Below are positions 53,999 through 63,106 of a DNA stretch of 64,000 nt, one piece after another. Positions within the stretch are counted from its first letter, which is position 1, and every line of letters begins with the position of its first letter. The notes under the pieces were generated by a model, which did not search any database, was not told the DNA's origin, and saw only the letters and a program-made list of their open reading frames with translations. This DNA is from Folioceros fuciformis. Taxonomy: Eukaryota; Anthocerotophyta; Anthocerotopsida; Anthocerotales. The translations under genes and the position numbers were made by a program. The stretch lies in NCBI GenBank assembly GCA_049999805.1, contig JBNGIO010005880.1, positions 45,391-109,390 of the forward strand. The letters run 5' to 3'.

Positions 53999-56968
53999 AT
54001 GGCCTTGTCCCACATCCACATGCCGCTTTCGGATGCTAATGCTCCAGTCTCCGGAGTCGTGAAGGCTGAAACCGTGAGAGGACTGTGTCAGCATCGGCGG
54101 CTCAGTGAGGCTGTTGAGGCTCTAGGAGTTCTGGTGCACACAGACTGTCATGTCTCCGCGTCTCTGCTCTACGCGGTGCTGAAGGGATGTGTGGGTAAGA
54201 GGGATCTGGCTCTGGGTCGCAGAGTTCATGCTCTTAGTGTGAAGAAGGGGTATGAGTCGGACACGTTCTTGTGCAACCACATCCTGCGGATGTATGCTTC
54301 TCAGGGCAGGTTGCAAGAGGCAATGGATGTGTTCACCACGGTTGCCAGGCCAGATGCCTTCACGTGGTCTGCCATAATTTCTGCACACGTTAGACATGGG
54401 CAGGATCGGCAGGCCTTGGAACTGTATGATCGGATGCGTAGGTCACGTGTGGCGCCAGATGGACATGTTTTCGTAGCAGCCCTGCAGGCTTGTGCGAGGG
54501 GAGCAGATTTGGAGTCCGGGCAGCAGGTTCATGCTGATGTGTTGACAAGTGGCCTTGAGCGTGACTTGTTTGTGCGAAATTGCTTGATTGACATGTACGC
54601 AAAATGTGGCAGCTTGAAGGACGCGCAGAGATTGTTCGTCGGGGTTGGGGACAGGGATGTAGTCACTTGGAATGCTATGATAGCAGGGTATTCCCAGCAG
54701 GGCATGGGGCCGAATGCCCTTCGTCTTTACACGGTTATGCGAGATGAAGGAATCGTGAAGCCGAATGCTGTGACGTTTGTGTGCCTCCTTCAGGCTTGTG
54801 CATGTGTGGGTGCACCGGCTTTGGAGGAGGGGAAGGAGCTTCATGCACGGATTAATGAACTAGGACTTCAGGCTGATGTGGTTGTGGCTGGGAGCCTTGT
54901 GAACATGTATGTGAAGTGTGGCAGCCTCGTGGATGCCCGGGGAGTGTTTGATGGATTGGGTCAGAAAAATGTGGTGACCTGGAGTACCATGATAGCAGGA
55001 TATTCTCAGCAAGGAATGGGGCAGGAGGCTCTGCAACTGCACGCCATTATGCAAGAAGAAGGCATTGCCGCCCCTGATTCTGGGACATTTGTTTGCCTTC
55101 TGCAGGCATGTGCAAGTGTGGGCACCCTGGCTTTGGAGATGGGAAAGAATCTTCATTCACAAATTAGAAAAGAAGGACATGAAACTGATGTGTTCGTTGG
55201 CAGCAGTTTGGTGAGCATGTATGCTAAGTGTGGCAGCCTGGAGGACGCCCAGAGGGTATTTGACGGACTCTGTCAAAAGGATGTCGTGACATGGAATGCC
55301 ATGATTTCAGGGTATTCACAACAGGGCATGGGCCAGGAAGCCCTTCGTCTTTACAGTATTATGCAAGGAGATAGCAAGGCCGTACCAAATTCTGTGACAT
55401 CTGCCTGCCTCCTTCAGGCATGTGCATGTGTGGGCAGCCCGGCGCTGGAGATGGGGAAGCAGCTGCACGCACACATTAAAGAACGGGGACAACAAGCCGA
55501 TCTTTTTGTAGCCAACAGTTTGGTAAACATGTATGCAAAGTGTGGCGGCATCGAGGATGCCCAGAGGCTGTTTGACGGGCTTGGTCAGAAAGACATCGTG
55601 ACATGGAACGCCATGATCGCAGGGTATTCCCAGCAGGGCATGGGCCAGGATGCGCTCCATCTATACAGTGTTATGCAGGAGGCACCTGGCATCGCTCTAC
55701 CTAATTCCATGACATTTGCGTGTCTCCTCCATGCATGTGCTAGTGTGGGGACGCCAGCTCTGGAGGAAGGGAGGCAGCTCCACTTCCAAATCAGAGAACG
55801 AAGACATGATTCCGATGTGTTTGTCGCCAATGGGTTGGTCAACATGTACGCAAAGTGTGGCAGCTTGGAAGATGCCGAGAAAGTGTTCGAGGAACTCGTT
55901 CAAAAGGACGTGGTGACATGGACTGCTCTCATTGCCGGATATTCCCAGCAAGGCATGGGCCAGGAAGCCCTTCGTTTGTACAGTGCTATGCAGGAGGATG
56001 GGAAGACGGTACCTGATTCCGTCACATTTGTATGCCTCCTGCAGGCATGTGCAAATGTTGCAGCTTTGCATTTGGGACGGCAGCTACACGCACAGATTGA
56101 AGAACAAGGGCTTCAAGCGGGTGCATTTGTAGCCCACAGTCTGATAAACATGTATGCCAAGTGTGGGAGCATGGTTGAAGCGCAGGAGGTGTTTGATGCA
56201 TTGCCCCGAAGAGATGCTGTAGCCTGGAATGGATTGATTGCAGGATACAGTGCACAAGGAGATAGTAAGGACGTCTTTGAGTCCGTTGTCAGGATGAGGG
56301 ACTGTGGTATACAGCCGGACAGTATAACGTTCCTTGGTATATTGATGGTATGCAGTCATACGGGTCAAGTGAACAAGGGGCAGGAGTACTTCGACGCCAT
56401 GAGCAGCCACTACGGCATCGCAGCCTCGGTGGAGCACTACACATGCATGGTTGATCTCCTGGGGCGCGCAGGTCGACTGAATGAGGCAAAAGCATTGATA
56501 AGTACAATGCCTGTACCTCCCAATGCTGTGGTTTGGCACACTCTGTTAGCAGCGTGTAGTAAGTGGAGCAATGTGGAGGTCGGACGCCATGCCTTTGATG
56601 AGTCGCTGAAGCTGGATGAAAAAGATGCTGCAGCGTATGTGTTGATGTCAAACATATACACCAGTGCCCAGATGGGGGAGCAGGCGCAGGAGATGCAGGC
56701 GAGGAGAAAAAGCATCCAGGCCTGGAAGCAGGCGGGTCAGAGCTGGTGGACGGACATGGACGGGACGGTGCATTATTTCCTGGTCGGGGTTAGGAAGAGT
56801 CCATCAAGGCTCAAACTCTTTCGTTGCAAATTGAATAATGCAGCATATCCTCAACGTCTTCCCTCTTTAGCATGTCACATCTTTGATGATATAAAGCAAT
56901 GCCATTTGCGTGGGCTCAGTCAAAAGCTGGCAGAAACGCATGCTCTAAACGACGCGGTCTCCCTATAA
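53999..56968 (+). CDS. PPR protein, PLS class with E/E+ end, no DYW domain (PPR gene 1)
   Basis: One intronless frame of 989 aa starts at the ATG at 53999. About 22 PPR motifs in P-L-S triplets fill residues 30-850. Five triplets share the near-identical core GYSQQGMGQEAL and MYAKCGSLEDAQ, spaced about 312 bp apart. An E region follows (HYTCMVDLLGRAGRLNEA, WHTLLAACSKW, AAAYVLMSNIY), then the start of E+ (WKQAGQSWWTDMDGTVHYFL). The last 65 residues are not PPR-like and replace the expected DYW deaminase, so any editing role would need a partner deaminase. Such proteins bind organellar RNA; the targeting peptide here is short and unclear. Residues 5 and last of the P motifs vary (S/D, N/N, S/D, N/N, N/N, T/D, N/D), suggesting a defined RNA target. 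Closest relative is the gene at 58-61.7 kb. Confidence 0.93.
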   Translation: MALSHIHMPLSDANAPVSGVVKAETVRGLCQHRRLSEAVEALGVLVHTDCHVSASLLYAVLKGCVGKRDLALGRRVHALSVKKGYESDTFLCNHILRMYASQGRLQEAMDVFTTVARPDAFTWSAIISAHVRHGQDRQALELYDRMRRSRVAPDGHVFVAALQACARGADLESGQQVHADVLTSGLERDLFVRNCLIDMYAKCGSLKDAQRLFVGVGDRDVVTWNAMIAGYSQQGMGPNALRLYTVMRDEGIVKPNAVTFVCLLQACACVGAPALEEGKELHARINELGLQADVVVAGSLVNMYVKCGSLVDARGVFDGLGQKNVVTWSTMIAGYSQQGMGQEALQLHAIMQEEGIAAPDSGTFVCLLQACASVGTLALEMGKNLHSQIRKEGHETDVFVGSSLVSMYAKCGSLEDAQRVFDGLCQKDVVTWNAMISGYSQQGMGQEALRLYSIMQGDSKAVPNSVTSACLLQACACVGSPALEMGKQLHAHIKERGQQADLFVANSLVNMYAKCGGIEDAQRLFDGLGQKDIVTWNAMIAGYSQQGMGQDALHLYSVMQEAPGIALPNSMTFACLLHACASVGTPALEEGRQLHFQIRERRHDSDVFVANGLVNMYAKCGSLEDAEKVFEELVQKDVVTWTALIAGYSQQGMGQEALRLYSAMQEDGKTVPDSVTFVCLLQACANVAALHLGRQLHAQIEEQGLQAGAFVAHSLINMYAKCGSMVEAQEVFDALPRRDAVAWNGLIAGYSAQGDSKDVFESVVRMRDCGIQPDSITFLGILMVCSHTGQVNKGQEYFDAMSSHYGIAASVEHYTCMVDLLGRAGRLNEAKALISTMPVPPNAVVWHTLLAACSKWSNVEVGRHAFDESLKLDEKDAAAYVLMSNIYTSAQMGEQAQEMQARRKSIQAWKQAGQSWWTDMDGTVHYFLVGVRKSPSRLKLFRCKLNNAAYPQRLPSLACHIFDDIKQCHLRGLSQKLAETHALNDAVSL

Positions 56969-57442
56969 ATTCAGGTCCGCCGGTTTGCAGGTTTCGAGAG
57001 TGTCATCGTGGACTTTCATGTCGAGGAATGACAATAGGAAAGCAATTCGGCCCTTCAAATCAAGAACAACCATCAGTCCTCAAGAACAACCATCGGTCCT
57101 CTCATGAGATGGCTGTAGGCATATCGAGTTCGCAGTTCGGCATATGATGCACTCTCAGCTTAGCAACCTACATTCTAACAAGCATTGCAGCTCTGAGCTT
57201 CTCCCTTCAGCGATTACTAAAAATGGCCAACATTTGAGGGGGCAGATTATTTGATGATGTAGAAGACCTCCACCTTCAAGACCGCCTGTACGACTATCAG
57301 ATGAGCTGATCTTTGCACAACAACATTGTGTAGGAAGCAGGGGCTGAACATGTCGATGCGAGATCCATCTCTCTTGAAACCTCGTCATCATAGCAATGTA
57401 TCGAATTTCACGTAGCGCCCTTGCATTTCATAGGCTCAGCGC
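56969..57442. other. Spacer downstream of PPR gene 1
   Basis: No gene is seen. Short ATCAAGAACAACCATC(A/G)GTCCT direct copies lie at about 57058-57097. Confidence 0.4.
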
Positions 57443-57844
57443 TTGTTCCTACGGGCCACGTTCTCTTGGAGGTCAAGAGGTATTCTAGGAAGAGTTCCTG
57501 CTTATCTGAATTCCAGGGAGCACGCTTTGGCACGCAAGCAAGCCGTCAGCATCAGAACGCAAGCCCGTCCAAGCGGATCCCTGCCTGGAAACGGACCTTC
57601 CAGAAGGGTCAAGCCTGCAGAATACGAAAGGGTCGTAACAGCTGGAACTGTGAGAGAGCTGTGTCATGAGGGTCACCTTAGTGATGCTGTTGAGGCTTTG
57701 GGAGCTCTTGCGCAGACAGATGGTTGTCTCTCCTCATCTATCTTTCTCACAGTCTTGTCGGACTGTGATGTAAACAAGGACCTCGTGCTGGGTCGCCGAG
57801 TCGCGTCGCGAACCAGGGGCAAACGTCGATGCAAACTTTCTTGA
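57443..57844 (+). pseudogene. N-terminal fragment of a third PPR gene copy
   Basis: The frame encodes the leader and first motif of the PPR family (VRELCHEGHLSDAVEALG, then LSDCDVNKDLVLGRRV). It matches the first 120 residues of PPR gene 2 including the leader piece GILGR, then runs into unrelated sequence and a stop at 57844. No ATG opens it. It is a truncated duplicate lying between the two intact genes and shows that the cluster once held at least three copies or suffered an internal deletion. Confidence 0.8.
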
Positions 57845-58094
57845 GCTCAACCCATCATTTTGTGGTTGGTGATTCGCAGTCTCACTGTCAGTGTGAAAGG
57901 ATTTGCATCCGGGTGGAGGCCGATCGCCTGCTCGGTTCACCGGGTCTGCTGCTCAGTTGGGAAGCCACGGACGGCCTCCGGAATGTCCCTGACGGCTCGC
58001 TCGAGCTTCTTCTGCAACATGACAATTCTTGGTTTTTCAGGCAGTTCTTTCAGACGGGTCCGTAGCTATTACATCCGGCGTGCTCCTGCGAGAC
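57845..58094. other. Spacer / leader upstream of PPR gene 2
   Basis: Short interval between the PPR fragment and PPR gene 2. It holds the promoter or 5' leader of the second gene. No separate feature is seen. Confidence 0.4.
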
Positions 58095-61000
58095 ATGCCT
58101 GTGCCGAGGTTGACAGGCATTCTAGGAAGATCTCCCGCTCGGTCAAGGTATCAATTGTTGGCATTCAACCAAGCCGCCAGGTCTGCAAAAATCCCAGCCC
58201 TTCCAAGCGGATGTCTGGCTGGAGACGGACTTTCCACCTGGCCGGGCTATCTTGAGCCTCACAAGACCTCAGGCTACGAAAGTGTCGTCACGGCTGAAGC
58301 TGTGCGCGAGCTATGTCATGAAGGCCAGTTCATTGAGGCTGTTGAATTATTGGGAATTTTGGTGCAGACAGACTGTTGTGTTTCGAGATCTCTGTTCTAC
58401 ACTATCCTGAAAAGATGTGTGGAAACTAAGGATCTCGTGGTGGGTCGCCGTATTCATGCTTTAGCGGTATACAATGGATATCAAACGGACACGTTCCTCT
58501 GCAACCACGTATTGAGGATGTATGCTTCTCATGGCAGACTGGGAGATGCGATGGATGTGTTCACCATGGTTTCCGAACCCGATTCTTACATGTGGTCCTC
58601 CATCATTTCTGCGAATGTAAAACATGGAGAAGCCAGACAGGTCACACAATTGTACAATCGGATGCGCAGGTCGAGTGTAAGGCCGGATGGGCATGTATTT
58701 GTGGCAGCCCTCCAGGCTTGTGCAAGGGGAGCAGACCTGAGAACTGGGAAGCAGGTGCATGCTGATTTGCTGGCCAGTGGGGTTGAGCCTGATTTGTTTG
58801 TCTGCAACGGGTTGGTGGACATGTATGCAAAGTGCGGTAGCTTGGAAGACGCTCAACGAGTGTTTGATGCACTCTGTGTTAAAGATGTTGTAACGTGGAG
58901 TACCATGATAGCTGGGTATTCTCAGCAAGGCATGGGAAAGGAAGCACTTGATCTGTACAGTATCATGCAAGAAGATGGCATGGCTGTGCCCAACTCGGTG
59001 ACATTTGTGTGCCTCTTGCAAGCATGTGCAAGGTTGGGGACAGCCGCGTTGGACAACGGGAGGCAGCTGCATGCGCAGATCAAAGAACGAGGTCACGAAG
59101 CTGATGTCTTTGTAGCAAACAGTTTGGTCAACATGTATGCCAAGTGTGGCAGCTTAGAGGATGCCCACAGCGTGTTTGATGAACTTGTTGGAAGAGATGT
59201 GGTGACTTGGAATGGCATGATAGCAGGGTATTCCCAACAGGGCATGGGGCAGGAAGCCCTTCATATGTACGGTGTTATGCAAGAAGAAGGCATATCTTTG
59301 CCCAATTCTGTGACATTTGTCTCTCTCTTGCAGGCCTGTGCAAGTTTGGGTACTGTAGCATTGGACAAGGGGAAGCATCTGCATGCACAGATAAAGGAAC
59401 TAGCACTTCAAGCTGATGTGGTTGTTGCAAGCAGTTTGGTGGATATGTATGGGAAGTGTGGCAGTCTAGAAGATGCTCGTGGCGTGTTTGACACCCTTGA
59501 TAACAAAAATGAGGTAGTGTGGAGTGCCATGATAGCAGGATATTTGCAGCAAGGCATGGGCCAGGAAGCCCTTCGTCTTGACATTGATATGGAAAAGGAG
59601 GGCATTATTGCAGCCGATCCTGTGACATTAGCATCCCTTCTGCAGGCTTGTGCCATTGTGGGTGCCCCAGCTTTGGAGAAGGGGAAGCAGCTTCATGCAC
59701 GGATTAGAGAACAAGGACTTGAGGCTAGTAACTCGTTAGCAAACAATTTGATCAACATGTATGCAAAGTGTGGCAGTCTAGAGGATGCTCAGAGCGTGTT
59801 TCAGGAACTTGGTGAAAAAGATGTGTTCACGTGGACTGCTCTAATTGCAGGATATTCCCAGCAGGGCATGGGGCGGGAAGCCCTCCGTCTCTACAGTCGT
59901 ATGCAACAGGCCAGCAACATTACCCCTGATCATGTGACATTTGTTTGCCTCCTGCAGGCCTGCGCAAATGTGGGCACCCCAGCTTTGGAGAAGGGAAAGG
60001 AGCTTCATGCACAAATTAGCCAACGAGGACATCAGGCAGTTGTGGTTATGGCCGACTGTTTGATAGACATGTACACGAAGTGTGGGAGCCTAGGGGATGC
60101 TCAGATGCTGTTTGACGGACTTGGTGAAAGGGATGTGAAGACATGGAATGCTATGATTTCTGGATACTCCCAGCAGGGCCTGGGCCAGGAAGCCCTTCAT
60201 CTCTACAATGCTATGCAAGAAGAAGGCATTGCGACACCCAGTCCCATTACTTATGTGTGCCTCCTGCAGGCGTGTGCAAGTGTTGGCAGCCCAGCTTTGG
60301 AGATGGGGAAGCAGCTGCATGTGCAAATCAGAGCACGTGGACATGAAGACGATTTGATTGTGGCAAACAGTTTGGTGAACATGTACGCAAAGTGTGGCAG
60401 CCTAGAGCATTCGGAGCGAGTGTTTTACGGACTTGGACAGAAGGATGTTGTGACATGGACTGCGCTAATTGCAGGATATTCCCAGCAGGGCAGGGGCCTG
60501 GACGCCCTTGGGCTTTACATTTCCATGCAAGAAGATGGCATGGCTGTACCCGACTCTGTAACATTTGTGTGCCTCTTGCAGGCGTGTGCTAGTGTGGGTG
60601 CCCCAGCCTTGGAGAAAGGGAAGCAGCTTCATTTACAAGCCAGAGAACGAGGCCTTGAAGGCAATACATTTGTCGCCAACAGCTTGGTAAACATGTATGC
60701 AAAGTGTGGCAACGTGGAGTGCGCCCAGAGAGTGTTCGATGGACTCAGTCATAAGGATGTGGTGACGTGGAATGCCATGATAGCAGGGTATTCCCAGCAG
60801 GGTATGGGCCACGAAGCCCTTCAACTGTACAGTGCTATGCGAGAACAGAGCATAGGTGGACCTGATTCCTTGACATTCGTCTCCCTCCTGCAGGCATGTG
60901 CAAATGTCGCAGCCTTGCATGTAGGACGGAAGCTACATGCACAGATTGAGGAACAAGGGCTTCAGGCTGATGCGTTCATAGCAGGCAGTTTGATAAACAT

Positions 61001-61718
61001 GTATGGGAAGTCCGGGAGCATGGTCGATGCACAGCAAGTGTTCGAGGCCCTGCCAGGCAGGGACGTTGTTGTCTGGAACGTGCTGTTTGCAGGGTACAGC
61101 AGCCAAGGAGACAGTGAAAAAGTCTTCGATTTGGTTCTCCGAATGTCAGAGGACGGAATACAGCCGAACGGCATCACCTTTCTCAGTATACTCGCAGCAT
61201 GCAGCCATGCAGGTCTTGTGGACAAAGGGCAGGACTACTTCGAGCACATGAGAACAAAACACGGCATTACCCCAACTCTACAACACTACACCTGCATGGT
61301 GGACCTTCTGGGCCGTGCAGGCCAACTGCACCAGGCTCTAGCATTGGTAAGCACGATGCCCACACTCCCAAGTTCCTCAATCTGGCACACTCTCCTGGCT
61401 GCCTGTCGAAAATGGAGCAACTTAGAGGTCGGTCAGCATGCCTTCGCCGAAGCAATCAAGCTAGACCAGAATGACGCAGCAGCATACACGCTGATGTCGA
61501 CCATATACTGTACTGCCCAGATGTGGAAACAGGCCCAGGACATGCAGTCCAGGAGAATCCAAATCAGGGCATGGAAGCAGCCCGGCCAGAGCTGGTGGAC
61601 AGACATGGCTGGACTGGTGCACAGTTTTCTGGTTGGAAATGAAAAACATCCCACGAGAAGAGCATTGTTGCTGCCCGGATGTGAGGAACAAGATGCTCCA
61701 CATGCAGTCACGGAATAG
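58095..61718 (+). CDS. PPR protein, PLS class with E/E+ end, no DYW domain (PPR gene 2)
   Basis: An intronless frame of 1207 aa. The first in-frame ATG is at 58095. The leader (PRLTGILGRSPARSR and on) is Arg/Ser-rich with no acidic residues, consistent with mitochondrial or plastid import. PPR motifs fill about residues 70-1070 as P-L-S triplets. Seven triplets carry the GY(S/L)QQGMGQEAL core at 58.93, 59.24, 59.55, 59.86, 60.18, 60.49 and 60.80 kb, i.e. a ~312-bp period, two units more than PPR gene 1. The end has the E block (HYTCMVDLLGRAGQLHQA, WHTLLAACRKWSN, AAAYTLMSTIY) and E+ start (WKQPGQSWWTDMAGLVHSFL), then stops about 25 residues later with no DYW domain. It probably recognises a longer organellar RNA site than gene 1 and would act in C-to-U editing with a trans deaminase, or in RNA processing. 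Confidence 0.93.
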   Translation: MPVPRLTGILGRSPARSRYQLLAFNQAARSAKIPALPSGCLAGDGLSTWPGYLEPHKTSGYESVVTAEAVRELCHEGQFIEAVELLGILVQTDCCVSRSLFYTILKRCVETKDLVVGRRIHALAVYNGYQTDTFLCNHVLRMYASHGRLGDAMDVFTMVSEPDSYMWSSIISANVKHGEARQVTQLYNRMRRSSVRPDGHVFVAALQACARGADLRTGKQVHADLLASGVEPDLFVCNGLVDMYAKCGSLEDAQRVFDALCVKDVVTWSTMIAGYSQQGMGKEALDLYSIMQEDGMAVPNSVTFVCLLQACARLGTAALDNGRQLHAQIKERGHEADVFVANSLVNMYAKCGSLEDAHSVFDELVGRDVVTWNGMIAGYSQQGMGQEALHMYGVMQEEGISLPNSVTFVSLLQACASLGTVALDKGKHLHAQIKELALQADVVVASSLVDMYGKCGSLEDARGVFDTLDNKNEVVWSAMIAGYLQQGMGQEALRLDIDMEKEGIIAADPVTLASLLQACAIVGAPALEKGKQLHARIREQGLEASNSLANNLINMYAKCGSLEDAQSVFQELGEKDVFTWTALIAGYSQQGMGREALRLYSRMQQASNITPDHVTFVCLLQACANVGTPALEKGKELHAQISQRGHQAVVVMADCLIDMYTKCGSLGDAQMLFDGLGERDVKTWNAMISGYSQQGLGQEALHLYNAMQEEGIATPSPITYVCLLQACASVGSPALEMGKQLHVQIRARGHEDDLIVANSLVNMYAKCGSLEHSERVFYGLGQKDVVTWTALIAGYSQQGRGLDALGLYISMQEDGMAVPDSVTFVCLLQACASVGAPALEKGKQLHLQARERGLEGNTFVANSLVNMYAKCGNVECAQRVFDGLSHKDVVTWNAMIAGYSQQGMGHEALQLYSAMREQSIGGPDSLTFVSLLQACANVAALHVGRKLHAQIEEQGLQADAFIAGSLINMYGKSGSMVDAQQVFEALPGRDVVVWNVLFAGYSSQGDSEKVFDLVLRMSEDGIQPNGITFLSILAACSHAGLVDKGQDYFEHMRTKHGITPTLQHYTCMVDLLGRAGQLHQALALVSTMPTLPSSSIWHTLLAACRKWSNLEVGQHAFAEAIKLDQNDAAAYTLMSTIYCTAQMWKQAQDMQSRRIQIRAWKQPGQSWWTDMAGLVHSFLVGNEKHPTRRALLLPGCEEQDAPHAVTE
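58900..60920 (+). repeat. ~312-bp coding repeat (one P-L-S triplet per unit), seven units
   Basis: Within PPR gene 2 the DNA itself repeats every 310-313 bp. Each unit contains GGGTATTC(C/T)CAGCA(A/G)GGCATGGG and ATGTATGCAAAGTGTGGCAG-like segments. The parallel block in PPR gene 1 (about 54.66-56.0 kb) has five units. High similarity between units shows recent unit duplication or gene conversion. Confidence 0.9.
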
Positions 61719-62286
61719 ATGCTCCTCATGCAGTCAGGCAGTAGGTGCTCCCTCCACATGCAGTCACGTCACTAGATGCTCCACATCTTTGTCATGAAAG
61801 AAACAACTACCATTTGCGTGAGCAAAGCAACACGCTGGCCACCGCATGGTCTGCCTAAAAACCGCCCATGAATGATGACTACAGTCCCTCCTTTGAGGCA
61901 GCTTGTCAGGCCAATTGGACACTCCGAGTAGCTAGTCTCACTTGGCACGTAGCTCCGTTCTTGAGTACCAAGTTCCACACCGGAAAACAGTAATAGGCTA
62001 TGACTCGATTCGATATCATAAATTAACTACAAAAGAATTTCTATACACCAGCTTGGTCTATATTTGTCTACGACACCTGCTGTACTTCAACAACGTAAGT
62101 ACCGTGTATATTGCAGATGTGGGGCAAGTTCCAGCGAGTGAACTCGCATGGAGGGAATGGTGAGCGGATTTGATCGTTGACCGCGTTGTATGAATCTTGC
62201 ACGTCCCTTCATTGTTGCGCTGCTGGGGTGTGGACCCTTGAAATAATCCTGAAGACCTTGTGTGGAGCTGTCGGGTTTGGCGCATT
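61719..62286. other. No gene seen
   Basis: Spacer between PPR gene 2 and the G-patch gene. GTAGGTGCTCC / AGATGCTCC-(A/T)CATGCAGTCA imperfect copies occur just after the PPR stop (61690-61785). The right part should hold the promoter of the next gene. Confidence 0.4.
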
Positions 62287-63106
62287 ATGTCTCCGGTCGT
62301 GGGGCAGGGGAAGCATGGGGATCCTCTGAGCTCCTTTTTTGTGAGTGGTCCAATTATCAATGCGGGGCATGCGCAAGGAGCGGAAACAGCAGAGAGCAGG
62401 ACTGAGCATCAGGGAGGTCCCCGCGCTGGCGCTTTTACTCTCAACAGGAACAATATTGGGTTCCAGGTGAGGCAGGTGTTGCTGATTTCAGGGTTTCAGG
62501 GGACCGCAGAGGGCTTGAGACTTGTCTGTAAGGAGCCTGACTCGTGTGGAGAGGTTGTAACCATGGGATGAATTGTCGGGTGATTGGCAGCTTCTGAGGA
62601 AGTCAGGGTGGAAGGAGGGCTCGGGCCTTGGAGCAGCGGAGCAGGTTAGGGTTTTTCGTTGTGAAGAGTGTTGGGTCTGGTGTGACCTATGTTTCAGAAT
62701 TTTTGAAGGGGCTGAATGGAGTGTTGGTTCTTTCTGCAGGGAATTGTTGCTCCGGTGGAGCCTCGAATCAAAACTGGACGGGAGGGGATAGGATCTTCGA
62801 AAGACGACACTAAGAACATTTATGTAGCGTCTACAAGACGGCCGCCGAACCTCCAGGTGAGGCTGTCGTTGCCCGGAGTACAACTGGTGAGTGGCCGTGG
62901 CTTGTCATTTCTGTAAAGCCTTCGGTTCTTGTTCTGACCTCGAGATGATTGGTCCTCAGAGCCTGAAGAAGGAGAAGGAGAAGCAGCAGAAGCGGTCGAA
63001 ACGGTCGAGGAAGAGAGCAAGAGAAAGTCTGGAAGAGGAGATGCGCATGAGGGCGGTGCAACAAGAAATTGATTTCCGAAGGGAATTCTGGCCTGACAAC
63101 GTCTGA
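62287..63106 (+). CDS. Small G-patch (D111) domain protein
   Basis: Four exons, 62287-62466, 62591-62644, 62740-62856 and 62960-63106, all phase 0, give 165 aa. The G-patch spans three exons: NNIGFQ | LLRKSGWKEGSGLGAAEQ | GIVAPVEPRIKTGREGIG. It is followed by a Lys/Arg-rich helix (KKEKEKQQKRSKRSRKRARE) and the distinctive end RREFWPDNV, which I recall from the small Arabidopsis D111/G-patch protein At5g08535. G-patch peptides usually bind and activate DEAH-box helicases in splicing or ribosome assembly; the partner here is unknown. The ATG at 62287 is the first in frame, but the N-terminal 55 residues are not conserved, so an upstream start exon cannot be excluded. Confidence 0.85.

Noticed and set aside
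61933-62163. Small plus-strand frame before the G-patch gene
   Set aside because: No conserved block, and it lies in promoter-like spacer.
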